A DNA stretch of 64,000 nucleotides, taken from the NCBI RefSeq assembly GCF_052114605.1, contig NZ_JBFRFB010000003.1, positions 186,001 through 250,000 on the forward strand, in the 5' to 3' direction. The DNA is from Microvirga sp052114605 (GTDB taxonomy: Bacteria; Pseudomonadota; Alphaproteobacteria; Rhizobiales; Beijerinckiaceae). The translations under genes were made by a program, and so were the position numbers. Of this stretch, positions 51,911-60,205 are shown one piece after another. Within the stretch, counting starts at the first letter, position 1. Each line of letters begins with the position of its first letter. The notes under the pieces are model-generated. The model had not been told where the DNA came from, made no database searches, and was given only the letters and a program-made list of their open reading frames with translations.

Positions 51911-51926
51911 CTTTAAGCTTAAAATA
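51911..51926. promoter_or_regulatory. Candidate MarR operator, copy 2
   Basis: CTTTAAGCTTAAAATA contains the perfect palindrome TTTAAGCTTAAA (51912-51923). It lies 26 bases before the monooxygenase ATG, a position where binding would block transcription or initiation. It matches copy 1 at 14 of 16 positions. Confidence 0.5.
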
Positions 51927-51952
51927 ATTTCGGTTTTCGTAGGTAGGCTTAC

Positions 51953-54307
51953 ATGAAGACGGCGATCATCGGTGGCGGCCCGGCGGGGCTCTATTTCGCG
52001 ATTCTGATGAAGAAACAGAAGCCGGATGCCGACATCACGGTCTATGAGCGCAACCGCGCCGATGAGACGTTCGGCTTCGGTGTCGTCTTCTCCGATGCCA
52101 CTCTCGACAATTTCGAGAAATATGACCTGCCGAGCTACCAGCGGATCGTCAGCGAGTTCGCCTATTGGGACGACATCGCCATTCACTTCAAGGGGAACGA
52201 GCATCGCATCGGCGGGAACGGGTTCTGCGGCTGTTCGCGCAGGACCCTGCTGCTCATCCTCCAGGATCGCGCCGCCGAGCTCGGCGTGAAGCTCCGCTAT
52301 GATGTGGATGTGGATGACGAGAGCCTTTTCGCAGATGCCGATCTCGTCGTGGTTGCCGACGGCATCAACAGCCGTTTTCGCGAGCGCTATGCGGAGCATT
52401 TTCAGCCCGAGGTGGATCTGCGGCCCAACAAATTCGCCTGGATGGGCTCGACGAAGCCTCTCGATGCCTTCACCTTCATTTTCCAGGAGACGGAATGGGG
52501 GCCGTTCATCGCCCATGCCTATCAGTATGAGGCGAATCGCTCGACCTGGGTTTTCGAAACCGACCCCGATACCTTCGAGCGCGCCGGACTTGCCTGGATG
52601 AGCGAGGAAGAGTCTGCGGCACTCATGGAGCGGATCTTCGGATGGTTCCTGAACGGGCACCGCATCCTCACGAACCGCTCGATCTGGCGCAACTTCCCGA
52701 TGATCCGCAGCAAGCGTTGGGTTCTCGGCAACAAGGTGCTGCTGGGTGACGCCAAGGCGTCGGCGCATTTCTCCATCGGCTCGGGCACGAAGCTCGCCAT
52801 GGAGGACGCCATCGCTCTGTATGAAGCCTTCCGGCGCGAGCCGAGTGTCGATGGTGCATTGTCCCTTTACGAGACGGGGCGGCGCGAAGAAGTTGAGAAG
52901 ACACAGCACGCGGCCGATGTCTCGCTCGTCTGGTTCGAGCATGTGGCGCGCTTCTGGGATTTCGACCCGGTGCAATTCGCATTTGGCGTGATGACGCGTG
53001 CGAAGGCGATCACCTATGACAGCCTGCGCCTGCGCGCTCCGGAATTCGTCGATGCTGTCGACCGCACTTTCGCGGCGCAGGTTCAGCGCCAGGGCTTCGA
53101 TGTATCGACCGGCAGGCCGACGGTGCCAATGTTCCAACCGTTCCGGTTGCGGGACATGGTGCTTCCGAACCGGGTCGTCATGTCGCCGATGGACATGTAT
53201 TCGGCGAAAGATGGCGTGCCGGGCGATTGGCACCTGGTCCATTACGGATCGCGCGCGACGGGTGGCGCCGGCTTGATCTTCACGGAGATGACCTGTGTAT
53301 CGCCGGAAGCGCGGATCACGCTGGGCTGTACCGGATTGTGGAATGACGAACAGGAGGCGGCCTGGAAGCGCATCGTCGATTTCGTGCACGCCAATTCCGC
53401 CGGCAAGATCTGCCTCCAGCTAGGTCATGCGGGCCGCAAGGGCGCGACGAAGCTGATGTGGGATGGCATGGACCGGCCGCTTGAAGACGGCGAATGGGAT
53501 ATCTTCTCGGCTTCGCCCATCCCTTATTTCCCCGACAGCCGCGTTCCGCGTGAAGTCGGCCGTGAGGATATGGACCGGATCAAGGCCCAGTTCGTCGATG
53601 CGACGGAGCGAGGCGAGCGCGCGGGATTCGATATGCTCGAATTGCACTGCGCGCACGGATACCTGCTCGCAAGCTTCCTCTCGCCGCTGACCAACCGGCG
53701 CACGGACGAATATGGCGGATCGCTTGAGAACCGCTTGCGTTTCCCGCTTGAAATCTTCGATGCCATGCGGGCGGCCTGGCCCTCGCATAAGCCCATGTCT
53801 GTGCGCATCTCCGCCACGGATTGGGCCGAGGGCGGAATCGGGAGCGACGATGCGGTCGAAATTGCGCGCGTCTTCTCCGAGCATGGCGTCGATCTCGTCG
53901 ATGTCTCGACAGGGCAGACGGTGCGCGAGGCGCGGCCCATCTATGGGCGCATGTTCCAGACGCCGTTTTCCGATCAGATCCGAAACGAGGCGCGCGTGTC
54001 CACCATGTGCGTGGGCAACATCACGACCGCCGATCAGGTCAACACGATCCTGGCTGCTGGACGGGCCGATCTCGTGGCTCTCGGACGGCCGCATCTCGTC
54101 GATCCGTTCTTCACCATGAAAGCCGCGGCCTGGTATGGGGTGAAGGACATTCACAGCCCGCCGCAATACCTGCCGGGCAAGGACCAGATCTTCCGCAACT
54201 CCGTTCGTGAGAAGCAGGATTTGGAAGAGCTGAAGATCAAGGCGAAGCCGAAGACGAGGGCCGAGCTGAAAATGGAGAGCGGCGGGAAATCCCTCGCTGC
54301 GGAATGA
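51953..54307 (+). CDS. abmA: 2-Aminobenzoyl-CoA monooxygenase/reductase (salicylyl-CoA 5-hydroxylase/oxidoreductase type)
   Basis: The two-domain flavoprotein, 784 residues, matches the size and layout of the 2-aminobenzoyl-CoA monooxygenase/reductase of Azoarcus evansii. That enzyme hydroxylates 2-aminobenzoyl-CoA and then reduces the ring. Residues 1 to about 385 are an FAD monooxygenase of the UbiH/PHBH type (AIIGGGPAGLYFAILMKK, LLGDAKASAHFSIGSGTKLAMEDA). Residues about 395-770 are an Old Yellow Enzyme-type reductase (MFQPFRLRDMVLPNRVVMSP, LQLGHAGRKG, LELHCAHGYLLASFLSPLTN). AGGTAGG precedes the ATG. A salicylyl-CoA 5-hydroxylase role is the main alternative. Confidence 0.88.
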   Translation: MKTAIIGGGPAGLYFAILMKKQKPDADITVYERNRADETFGFGVVFSDATLDNFEKYDLPSYQRIVSEFAYWDDIAIHFKGNEHRIGGNGFCGCSRRTLLLILQDRAAELGVKLRYDVDVDDESLFADADLVVVADGINSRFRERYAEHFQPEVDLRPNKFAWMGSTKPLDAFTFIFQETEWGPFIAHAYQYEANRSTWVFETDPDTFERAGLAWMSEEESAALMERIFGWFLNGHRILTNRSIWRNFPMIRSKRWVLGNKVLLGDAKASAHFSIGSGTKLAMEDAIALYEAFRREPSVDGALSLYETGRREEVEKTQHAADVSLVWFEHVARFWDFDPVQFAFGVMTRAKAITYDSLRLRAPEFVDAVDRTFAAQVQRQGFDVSTGRPTVPMFQPFRLRDMVLPNRVVMSPMDMYSAKDGVPGDWHLVHYGSRATGGAGLIFTEMTCVSPEARITLGCTGLWNDEQEAAWKRIVDFVHANSAGKICLQLGHAGRKGATKLMWDGMDRPLEDGEWDIFSASPIPYFPDSRVPREVGREDMDRIKAQFVDATERGERAGFDMLELHCAHGYLLASFLSPLTNRRTDEYGGSLENRLRFPLEIFDAMRAAWPSHKPMSVRISATDWAEGGIGSDDAVEIARVFSEHGVDLVDVSTGQTVREARPIYGRMFQTPFSDQIRNEARVSTMCVGNITTADQVNTILAAGRADLVALGRPHLVDPFFTMKAAAWYGVKDIHSPPQYLPGKDQIFRNSVREKQDLEELKIKAKPKTRAELKMESGGKSLAAE

Positions 54308-54308
54308 G

Positions 54309-55076
54309 ATGAATATCGAGTCCCTGAAAGGTCGGCATGCTCTCGTGACCGGCGGCGGGCGTGGCATCGGCCTCGCCATCGCTCGTAGTCTCACGGAAGC
54401 GGGTGCGACCGTGACGATCCTTGGGCGTCAGGCGGAAACGCTTGAACGTGCGGTCGCTGACCGCGCGGCGCATGCGGCAATCGTGTCTGACGTTTCCAAT
54501 TTCGACATGGTGCAGGCGGCTGTGTCCGATGCTGTGTCCCGAAACGGTCCGGTGGATCTTCTTGTCGCCAATGCGGGAACGGCTGTCTCTGCCCCATTCA
54601 CGAAATCGACGCCCGAACTCTTCCGCCAGATGCTCGATGTGAACCTGCTCGGCGTCACGAATGTCACGCAGGCGGTGCTGGGCGGCATGACGGAGCGGCG
54701 CTTCGGGCGTGTTATCGCCATCGCGTCGACGGCGGGGCTCAAAGGCTATCCTTATGTGAGCGCCTACTGCGCGGCCAAGCACGCCGTCATCGGCTTCGTT
54801 CGGGCTCTCGCCCTTGAGACAGCCCGAACTGGGGTGACCGTGAATGCGGTCTGTCCCGGCTACACCGACACGGACCTCGTGGCGGAGAGCCTGGATCGCA
54901 TCATCGCGAAGACGGGGCGCACGCGCGAGCAGGCTCTCGAAGAAATGACGAAACACAACCCCCAAGGGCGGCTCATCGAGCCGTCCGAAGTTGCTCAGAC
55001 TGTGTTGTGGTTATGCAGCGAGGGCGCGCGCTCGGTGACGGGGCAGGCAATCGCCGTCGCCGGCGGAGAGGTTTGA
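54309..55076 (+). CDS. SDR-family oxidoreductase of the 2-aminobenzoyl-CoA cluster
   Basis: The 255-residue short-chain dehydrogenase has the Rossmann motif TGGGRGIGLAIA near residue 17, NAG in LLVANAGTAV and the catalytic Ser-Tyr-Lys set (IASTAGLKGYPYVSAYCAAKHAV). It starts one base after the monooxygenase stop and ends one base before the MarR gene, so it is in the same operon. By analogy with beta-oxidation-like steps after ring reduction, it could oxidise a 3-hydroxyacyl-CoA or a ring alcohol. The exact substrate is inference. Confidence 0.8.
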   Translation: MNIESLKGRHALVTGGGRGIGLAIARSLTEAGATVTILGRQAETLERAVADRAAHAAIVSDVSNFDMVQAAVSDAVSRNGPVDLLVANAGTAVSAPFTKSTPELFRQMLDVNLLGVTNVTQAVLGGMTERRFGRVIAIASTAGLKGYPYVSAYCAAKHAVIGFVRALALETARTGVTVNAVCPGYTDTDLVAESLDRIIAKTGRTREQALEEMTKHNPQGRLIEPSEVAQTVLWLCSEGARSVTGQAIAVAGGEV

Positions 55077-55077
55077 T

Positions 55078-55590
55078 ATGGACGACCGCATGATACCGCT
55101 CGATGCCGAAACAAAGGCAGTCGAGATGCCGGAGGATCATCGGGACGAGCTACGCTTGTGGCTCAGGCTTTTGACCTGCTCGACGCTCATTGAAGGTGAG
55201 GTTCGACGCCGGCTGCGTGAAAGCTTCGACGTCACGCTTCCACGTTTCGACCTCATGGCGCAGCTCGACAAGGCGCCGGATGGCATGACCTTGTCCGATC
55301 TGTCCAAGCGCATGATGGTTTCGAACGGAAACCTGACGGGATTGGTGGAGAGGCTCGTTACCTCCGGTCATCTCGACCGCCGCGTCTCTCCCGAAGACAG
55401 GCGCGCGCTTGTCATTAGCCTCACTGAGAGCGGCCGGACTGAGTTTCGCACCATGGCGACCGAGCATGAATCTTGGATTGCCGAATTGTTCGGAGATCTG
55501 ACGCAGAAGGATCAGAAGGATTTGATGCGCCTCCTTGCCAAGACCAAGCTATCCGCGCGCAATGCTATCATGAAAGGAGATCGCTCGTGA
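55078..55590 (+). CDS. MarR-family transcriptional regulator
   Basis: The 170-residue protein has a winged helix-turn-helix (about 55-135) with the MarR blocks LTCSTLIEGEVRRRLRESF, LPRFDLMAQL, SDLSKRMMVSNGNLTGLVERL and SPEDRRALVISLTESGR. MarR dimers usually repress nearby genes and release DNA when an aromatic ligand or its CoA ester binds. GAGAGG precedes the ATG. It is embedded in the operon, and its stop overlaps the hydratase GTG start. The palindromes at 50013 and 51911 are its candidate operators. Confidence 0.85.
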   Translation: MDDRMIPLDAETKAVEMPEDHRDELRLWLRLLTCSTLIEGEVRRRLRESFDVTLPRFDLMAQLDKAPDGMTLSDLSKRMMVSNGNLTGLVERLVTSGHLDRRVSPEDRRALVISLTESGRTEFRTMATEHESWIAELFGDLTQKDQKDLMRLLAKTKLSARNAIMKGDRS

Positions 55591-56420
55591 TCTACGCCAA
55601 TGCGACGACGCTTCCGCTCTCCGATTATCGGCCGCAGCATTTCCGCCTGTCCGTCGATGGCCCTGTTGCGACGGTGACGCTCGACCGTCCCGAGAAGAAG
55701 AACCCGCTGACCTTCGAAAGCTATCGCGAGCTGACGGATTTCTTCCATGCCTGCGCGAAGGATGAGCAGGTTAAGGTTATCGTCGTCACGGGTGCGGGCG
55801 GCAATTTCTCGTCCGGCGGCGATGTGTTCGAGATCATCGGACCCCTGGTTGAAATGAGTACGAAAGAGCTTACGGCGTTCACGCGAATGACGGGTGAGCT
55901 CGTGAAAGCCATGCGCGCCGCACCTCAACCGGTTATCGCCGCCGTCGAGGGAATTTGCGCCGGTGCGGGCGCGATCATCGCCATGGCGTCGGACATTCGC
56001 GTGGCAGCGCAGGGCGCCAAGGTGGCTTTTCTGTTCAACAAGGTGGGCTTGGCGGGCTGTGACATGGGCGCCTGCGCCATTCTTCCGCGTATCATCGGCC
56101 AGGGGCGTGCCTCGGAACTGCTTTATACGGGGCGCTTCATGAACGCGGAGGAGGGTGAGCGCTGGGGCTTCTTCAGCCGCATCGTAGATGCCACGGCTGT
56201 GCTGCAATCCGCGCAGGAACTTGCGCGCTCCATTGCAACCGGTCCGACCTTCGCCAACACTATGACCAAACGCATGCTTGCGATGGAATGGGCCATGTCT
56301 GTCGAGGAAGCCATTGAGGCCGAAGCCGTGGCCCAGGCACTTTGCATGACGACGGAAGATTTCGCCCGCGCCTATCGTGCCTTCGCCGCAAAAGAAAAGC
56401 CGGTGTTCCAGGGAGACTGA
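55587..56420 (+). CDS. Enoyl-CoA hydratase/isomerase-family protein
   Basis: The 277-residue crotonase-family protein starts at a GTG that overlaps the MarR stop (GTGA), with AAGGAG at ideal distance. Earlier in-frame ATGs lie inside the MarR gene. Visible blocks are VATVTLDRPEKKNPLTFESY, the oxyanion segments GAGGNFSSGGDVFE and EGICAGAGAIIAMASDIRVA, and FLFNKVGLAGCDMGACAILPRIIG. It probably hydrates, isomerises or opens a CoA-bound ring intermediate. The precise reaction cannot be assigned from sequence. Confidence 0.83.
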   Translation: MIYANATTLPLSDYRPQHFRLSVDGPVATVTLDRPEKKNPLTFESYRELTDFFHACAKDEQVKVIVVTGAGGNFSSGGDVFEIIGPLVEMSTKELTAFTRMTGELVKAMRAAPQPVIAAVEGICAGAGAIIAMASDIRVAAQGAKVAFLFNKVGLAGCDMGACAILPRIIGQGRASELLYTGRFMNAEEGERWGFFSRIVDATAVLQSAQELARSIATGPTFANTMTKRMLAMEWAMSVEEAIEAEAVAQALCMTTEDFARAYRAFAAKEKPVFQGD

Positions 56421-56421
56421 C

Positions 56422-57630
56422 ATGCTGGATGCAAGCTTTCTCTCCTGGCCGTTCTTCGAAGAGCGGCACCGCACTTTCACGGCGGCGTTGCAGGAATGGT
56501 CCGAGCGCGAAATTCACCCGCTTGTCGAGCATCACAACGTCGATGCTTCGTGTCGCCGTCTTGTGCGGCGCTTGGGCGAGGGCGGATGGCTGAAGGCGGT
56601 CGTGCCGGAAGCCTATGGCGGGCTCCATCATCGTTTCGATGTGCGCTCTCTTTGCCTCGCTCGAGAGACGCTGGCCTATCGGGATGGATTGGCTGATTTC
56701 GCTTTTGCGATGCAGGGCCTTGGAACAGGTCCCATCACGCTCTTCGGGTCAGAAGAGATGAAGCGCAGATATCTTCCCGCCGTGGCGCAGGGTGAGGCGA
56801 TTGCGGCCTTTGCATTGTCGGAGCCCGATGCCGGATCTGACGTGGCCGCCATGAGCACGACGGCTGTGCCGGATGGGCCCGATCATGTGCGCATCGATGG
56901 CGTGAAGACCTGGATTTCGAATGGCGGCATTGCCGATCACTACGTGGTCTTCGCGCGAACGGGTGAAGCGCCTGGGGCGAAGGGTATCTCAGCATTCGTC
57001 GTCGATGCTGAAACGCCGGGACTGACTATCGAGAACCGGATTGAGGTGATTGCGCCTCATCCTCTCGCGACATTGCGGTTCGAGAATTGTCGCGTGTCGC
57101 TCTCGCAGCGCATCGGCGGTCCGGGCGAAGGCTTCAAGGTCGCCATGGCGACGCTCGACATTTTCCGCTCGACCGTGGGAGCAGCGGCTCTCGGACTGGC
57201 GCGTCGAGCGCTGGATGACGCCTTGCGGCACGCATCCTCTCGTCAACTCTTCGGCGCGCCGCTGGCGGATCTCCAGCTGACCCAGGCAGCCCTCGCGGAT
57301 ATGGCGACGGCTGTGGACACATCGGCGCTTCTCGTCTATCGCGCAGCCTGGACGAAAGATCAGGGTGCGGCGCGTGTCACGCGTGAGGCCGCAATGGCCA
57401 AGATGCACGCTACCGAATCAGCGCAAGCCGTCATCGACAAGGCCGTTCAGATTTTCGGGGGGCTCGGCGTGACGAAGGGCGTCAAGGTTGAGGAGCTTTA
57501 CCGCGAGATCAGGGCTTTGCGCATCTATGAAGGCGCGACTGAAGTTCAGAAGGTCGTCATCGCGCGTGAACTCGTGAAGATGGTGCCGAAGCGTGGCGTG
57601 GCCGAAGGTCGGCAGGAGAATGGAAAGTGA
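56422..57630 (+). CDS. Acyl-CoA dehydrogenase of the 2-aminobenzoyl-CoA cluster
   Basis: The 402-residue flavoenzyme belongs to the acyl-CoA dehydrogenase family. Blocks are AFALSEPDAGSDVAAMSTTA, KTWISNGGIADHYVVFAR, GEGFKVAMATLDIFRSTVGAAALG, RQLFGAPLADLQLTQAALADM and a C-terminal YREIRALRIYEGATEVQKVVIAREL, including the usual catalytic-glutamate region (YEGATEVQ). The ATG at 56422 starts one base after the hydratase stop. It would oxidise a CoA ester in the beta-oxidation phase. Confidence 0.85.
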   Translation: MLDASFLSWPFFEERHRTFTAALQEWSEREIHPLVEHHNVDASCRRLVRRLGEGGWLKAVVPEAYGGLHHRFDVRSLCLARETLAYRDGLADFAFAMQGLGTGPITLFGSEEMKRRYLPAVAQGEAIAAFALSEPDAGSDVAAMSTTAVPDGPDHVRIDGVKTWISNGGIADHYVVFARTGEAPGAKGISAFVVDAETPGLTIENRIEVIAPHPLATLRFENCRVSLSQRIGGPGEGFKVAMATLDIFRSTVGAAALGLARRALDDALRHASSRQLFGAPLADLQLTQAALADMATAVDTSALLVYRAAWTKDQGAARVTREAAMAKMHATESAQAVIDKAVQIFGGLGVTKGVKVEELYREIRALRIYEGATEVQKVVIARELVKMVPKRGVAEGRQENGK

Positions 57631-58082
57631 CGATTCAGAACGCAATTGCTGCATCGGACATGGACGGTCCTGAAGTCCTCAATCCCAAGAATTGGCCGAC
57701 CCCGAAGGGCTATGCCAACGGCATGCTCGCCGAGGGAAGGCTGCTCGTCACGGGCGGCATTATCGGCTGGGACGAGACCGAGAATCTCGCCGAAGATTTC
57801 GTCAGCCAGGGGCGGCAGATCTTCGAAAACATCCGCGCGATCCTGGCCGAAGGCGGGGCAGAGCCGCGCCATCTGGTGCGGCTCACCTGGTATGTGGTGG
57901 ATATCGAAGAATATCTCGCAAATCTGCGTGACCTCGGCCGTGCCTACCGTGAGGTGTTCGGGGCGCATTTTCCGGCCATGGCGCTCGTCCAGGTGGTTCG
58001 TCTCGTAGAGAAAAAGGCCCGCCTCGAAATCGAGGCCACCGCGATTGTGCCAACGGCCAAGGTGCAGCAAGTCCACACCTGA
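57627..58082 (+). CDS. RidA (YjgF/Rid) family protein lacking the canonical arginine
   Basis: Rid proteins are small trimeric proteins. Classical RidA hydrolyses enamines and imines. The 151-residue product has the family shape (GYANGMLAEGRLLVTGGIIGW, EGGAEPRHLVRLTWYVVDI, RLEIEATAIVP). Where classical RidA has Arg in PARSCVEV, this protein reads PAMALVQV, so the catalytic arginine is replaced by Met. It starts at GTG (AGGAG upstream), overlapping the acyl-CoA dehydrogenase stop. An enamine CoA intermediate is expected in this pathway, so deamination is a plausible but unproven role. Confidence 0.82.
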   Translation: MTIQNAIAASDMDGPEVLNPKNWPTPKGYANGMLAEGRLLVTGGIIGWDETENLAEDFVSQGRQIFENIRAILAEGGAEPRHLVRLTWYVVDIEEYLANLRDLGRAYREVFGAHFPAMALVQVVRLVEKKARLEIEATAIVPTAKVQQVHT

Positions 58083-58197
58083 CAATATTTCGTTCTCGGT
58101 AAGCTGCCATTGCCGAAAAATTGAATGCATTGATCTAGTATTACATCGCCTTGAGGCGGTGAAGTGCGGCCAAGACGACTAATCTCGCAGGCCTCCC

Positions 58198-59679
58198 ATG
58201 CTTCACTCCAATGCAAACATTCTCAAGGCTCAGCTTTCAGGCGAGAGCCAGGACGATGCCGGCATGTTCCAGCTGGCACCCGTTTCCCTTTGGCTTGAGG
58301 ATTATAGCGGCCTGAAGCAGCTCTTCGACGAGTGGCGGGCCGCGGGCGTCACTTCACTGCGCAGTCATCTGCTGGCGGACCCTGAAAGAGTGCGCGCCTG
58401 CTCGGGCTGCATTCGCGTGATCAAGGTGAACCGCAAGACATTGTCTCTGTTCGAAGCCGATGACTTGCCGCACCTCGTTTCGAACCTCGGCAACATTTTC
58501 CGCAATGACATGCTCAACGCTCATATCGATGAGCTGGTGCAGTTGTGGGACGGCAAGCTCGAATTCTGCAGCAATACGGTCAACTACACTCTCTCCGGCA
58601 AGCGTCTGGATATTCAGCTCAACGGATCGATCCTGCCGGGACACGAAGACAAATGGGATCGGGTTCTGGTTGCCATCGAAGATGTGACCGAGCGGGAGAT
58701 GGCACAGCGCAAGCTCGCCAGGAGCGAGATCTATGCCCGCGGTCTTTTCGAGCATTCACCCGTGTCGCTCTGGGTTGAGGATTTCAGCGCGGTGAAGCAG
58801 TTGCTCGACGATGTGCGTCGCCAGGGCATCAGCGATTTCCGGACCTTCACCGACGTGCATCCCGAATTCGTCGCGCGCTGCGTGAGCGAAATCCGCGTGA
58901 TCGACGTGAACAAGCACACCCTCCAACTCTTCGCCGCGGAGGATAAGGCGCACCTGCTCGGCAATCTCGGAGAGGTTCTTCGCGAGGAGATGCAGGAGCA
59001 TTTCCGCGAGCAGCTGATCGATCTATGGCATGGCCGCATCTTCCAGCAGCGCGAGGTGGTGAATTACTCTCTGGCCGGCGATGAGCTGCATCTGCACCTG
59101 CAATTCTCCGTGCTGCCCGGCTACGAACATGACTGGTCGCAGGTTCAACTGGCTCTGACGGACATCACCGCCCGCAAGCGCGCCGAGGCCTATCTCGAAT
59201 ATCTCGGCAAGCACGACGTGCTGACGAAGCTCTACAACCGCTCCTTCTATGTGGATGAGCTCAACCGCCTTGAGCGCAAGGGGCCTTTACCCGTCACGAT
59301 CATCATCATCGATCTGAACGGCCTGAAACTAGCCAACGATCAGCTCGGCCACGCGGCAGGGGATGCCCTGCTGAGGCGTGCCGGCGAGGTGCTGGCCAAG
59401 GCTGTCGACAAGCCTTCCTATGCGGCCCGGATCGGTGGGGATGAGTTTGCCGTTTTGCTGCCCGGTACGGATGAGCGAGATGGCCTCGTCGTCATGGAGA
59501 GCATCGAGAACCTGCTCGAGGTCAACAACCAGTTCTATTCCGGCCTGCCTCTCAGCTTCTCGATGGGTATGGCGACCAGCGAGCCCGGAGAGCGGCTGGA
59601 AGCCGTGGTCAAGCGCGCCGACCTACTGATGTACGAGGCCAAACGCGCCTATTACGCATCCCTCAACGAAGGCGCCTAA
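58198..59679 (+). CDS. Diguanylate cyclase with two tandem PAS domains
   Basis: The cytoplasmic 493-residue protein makes cyclic di-GMP. Two similar PAS domains (about 22-165 and 180-322) look like an internal duplication: APVSLWLEDYSGLKQLFDEW matches SPVSLWVEDFSAVKQLLDDV. A GGDEF domain follows with the intact active-site motif at residues 413-417 (ARIGGDEFAVLLPG). The product-inhibition I-site RxxD before the motif is absent (KPSY at that position). No membrane segment or EAL domain is present. The start ATG at 58198 has only a weak ribosome-binding site. It converges on the GreA/GreB-like gene with a 4-base overlap. Confidence 0.88.
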   Translation: MLHSNANILKAQLSGESQDDAGMFQLAPVSLWLEDYSGLKQLFDEWRAAGVTSLRSHLLADPERVRACSGCIRVIKVNRKTLSLFEADDLPHLVSNLGNIFRNDMLNAHIDELVQLWDGKLEFCSNTVNYTLSGKRLDIQLNGSILPGHEDKWDRVLVAIEDVTEREMAQRKLARSEIYARGLFEHSPVSLWVEDFSAVKQLLDDVRRQGISDFRTFTDVHPEFVARCVSEIRVIDVNKHTLQLFAAEDKAHLLGNLGEVLREEMQEHFREQLIDLWHGRIFQQREVVNYSLAGDELHLHLQFSVLPGYEHDWSQVQLALTDITARKRAEAYLEYLGKHDVLTKLYNRSFYVDELNRLERKGPLPVTIIIIDLNGLKLANDQLGHAAGDALLRRAGEVLAKAVDKPSYAARIGGDEFAVLLPGTDERDGLVVMESIENLLEVNNQFYSGLPLSFSMGMATSEPGERLEAVVKRADLLMYEAKRAYYASLNEGA

Positions 59680-60143
59680 ATTTCGATCCCGGTGATCTCG
59701 GCGGTGGTGGATCCGACTGGAATGGTATCTCCCACTTCTTTGCCGAGCAGAGCTTGGGCAAGGGGAGAGACATAGGACAGCTTCCCCTTCGTGGGGTCGG
59801 CCTCGTCCTCCCCGACAATCTCGTAACTCTGCTGCTTTCCATCCTTGCGCTCGAAGGTCACGCGGGCGCCGAAGCGGACACGGGTTGCATCGGTCGGAGG
59901 CGAGGCGAGCTCGGCCGAAACCCTCCGGGCCGACCAATAGCGCAGATCGCGGGAGACACGGGCAATTTCAGCCTTGTCATCCCCGGTTTTGGCGGCTTCG
60001 AGACTGCGTGTCAGGCGCTCGATCGCTCCATCCATGAGGGCTAGGCCGTTTGCCGTCACGAGGTGGTGCGGGCTCAAGGTCCGGTCGGGCAGGTTCTCGA
60101 AGGCTTCTCCGCCTTCGGCTTCGCGAACAAACGCACGGCTCAT
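59676..60143 (-). CDS. GreA/GreB-family transcription elongation factor-like protein
   Basis: The 155-residue protein has a short N-terminal coiled-coil region (GLALMDGAIERLTRSLEAAK) and a C-terminal GreA/GreB FKBP-like domain (ARVTFERKDGKQQSYEIVGEDEAD is the strand region, then YVSPLAQALLGKEVGD). Gre factors rescue backtracked RNA polymerase; related Rnk-type proteins bind polymerase without cleavage. The N-terminal MSRAFV block is typical of a GreB-like alphaproteobacterial group. GGAGGAAG precedes the ATG at 60143. Whether it has cleavage activity depends on acidic residues at the coiled-coil tip, which I cannot confirm. Confidence 0.8.
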   Translation of the reverse strand: MSRAFVREAEGGEAFENLPDRTLSPHHLVTANGLALMDGAIERLTRSLEAAKTGDDKAEIARVSRDLRYWSARRVSAELASPPTDATRVRFGARVTFERKDGKQQSYEIVGEDEADPTKGKLSYVSPLAQALLGKEVGDTIPVGSTTAEITGIEI

Positions 60144-60170
60144 CAGGCTTCCTCCGCTGTTTCGGAAGAA

Positions 60171-60195
60171 AACGTCTGAGGCCTGCTAAGTTTCC
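60171..60195 (-). promoter_or_regulatory. Possible weak EcfG-type promoter before the GreA/GreB-like gene
   Basis: On the minus strand GGAAA (60195-60191) and CGTT (60174-60171) have a 16-base spacer, one mismatch from GGAAC-N16-CGTT, 28 bases before the ATG. The match may be accidental. Confidence 0.25.
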
Positions 60196-60205
60196 GCCTC
60201 AGCCT

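Noticed and set aside
51557..53389. 610-codon open frame antisense to the CoA ligase and monooxygenase
   Set aside because: It spans the ligase-monooxygenase gap and its operator. No motif, and both sense genes are well supported.
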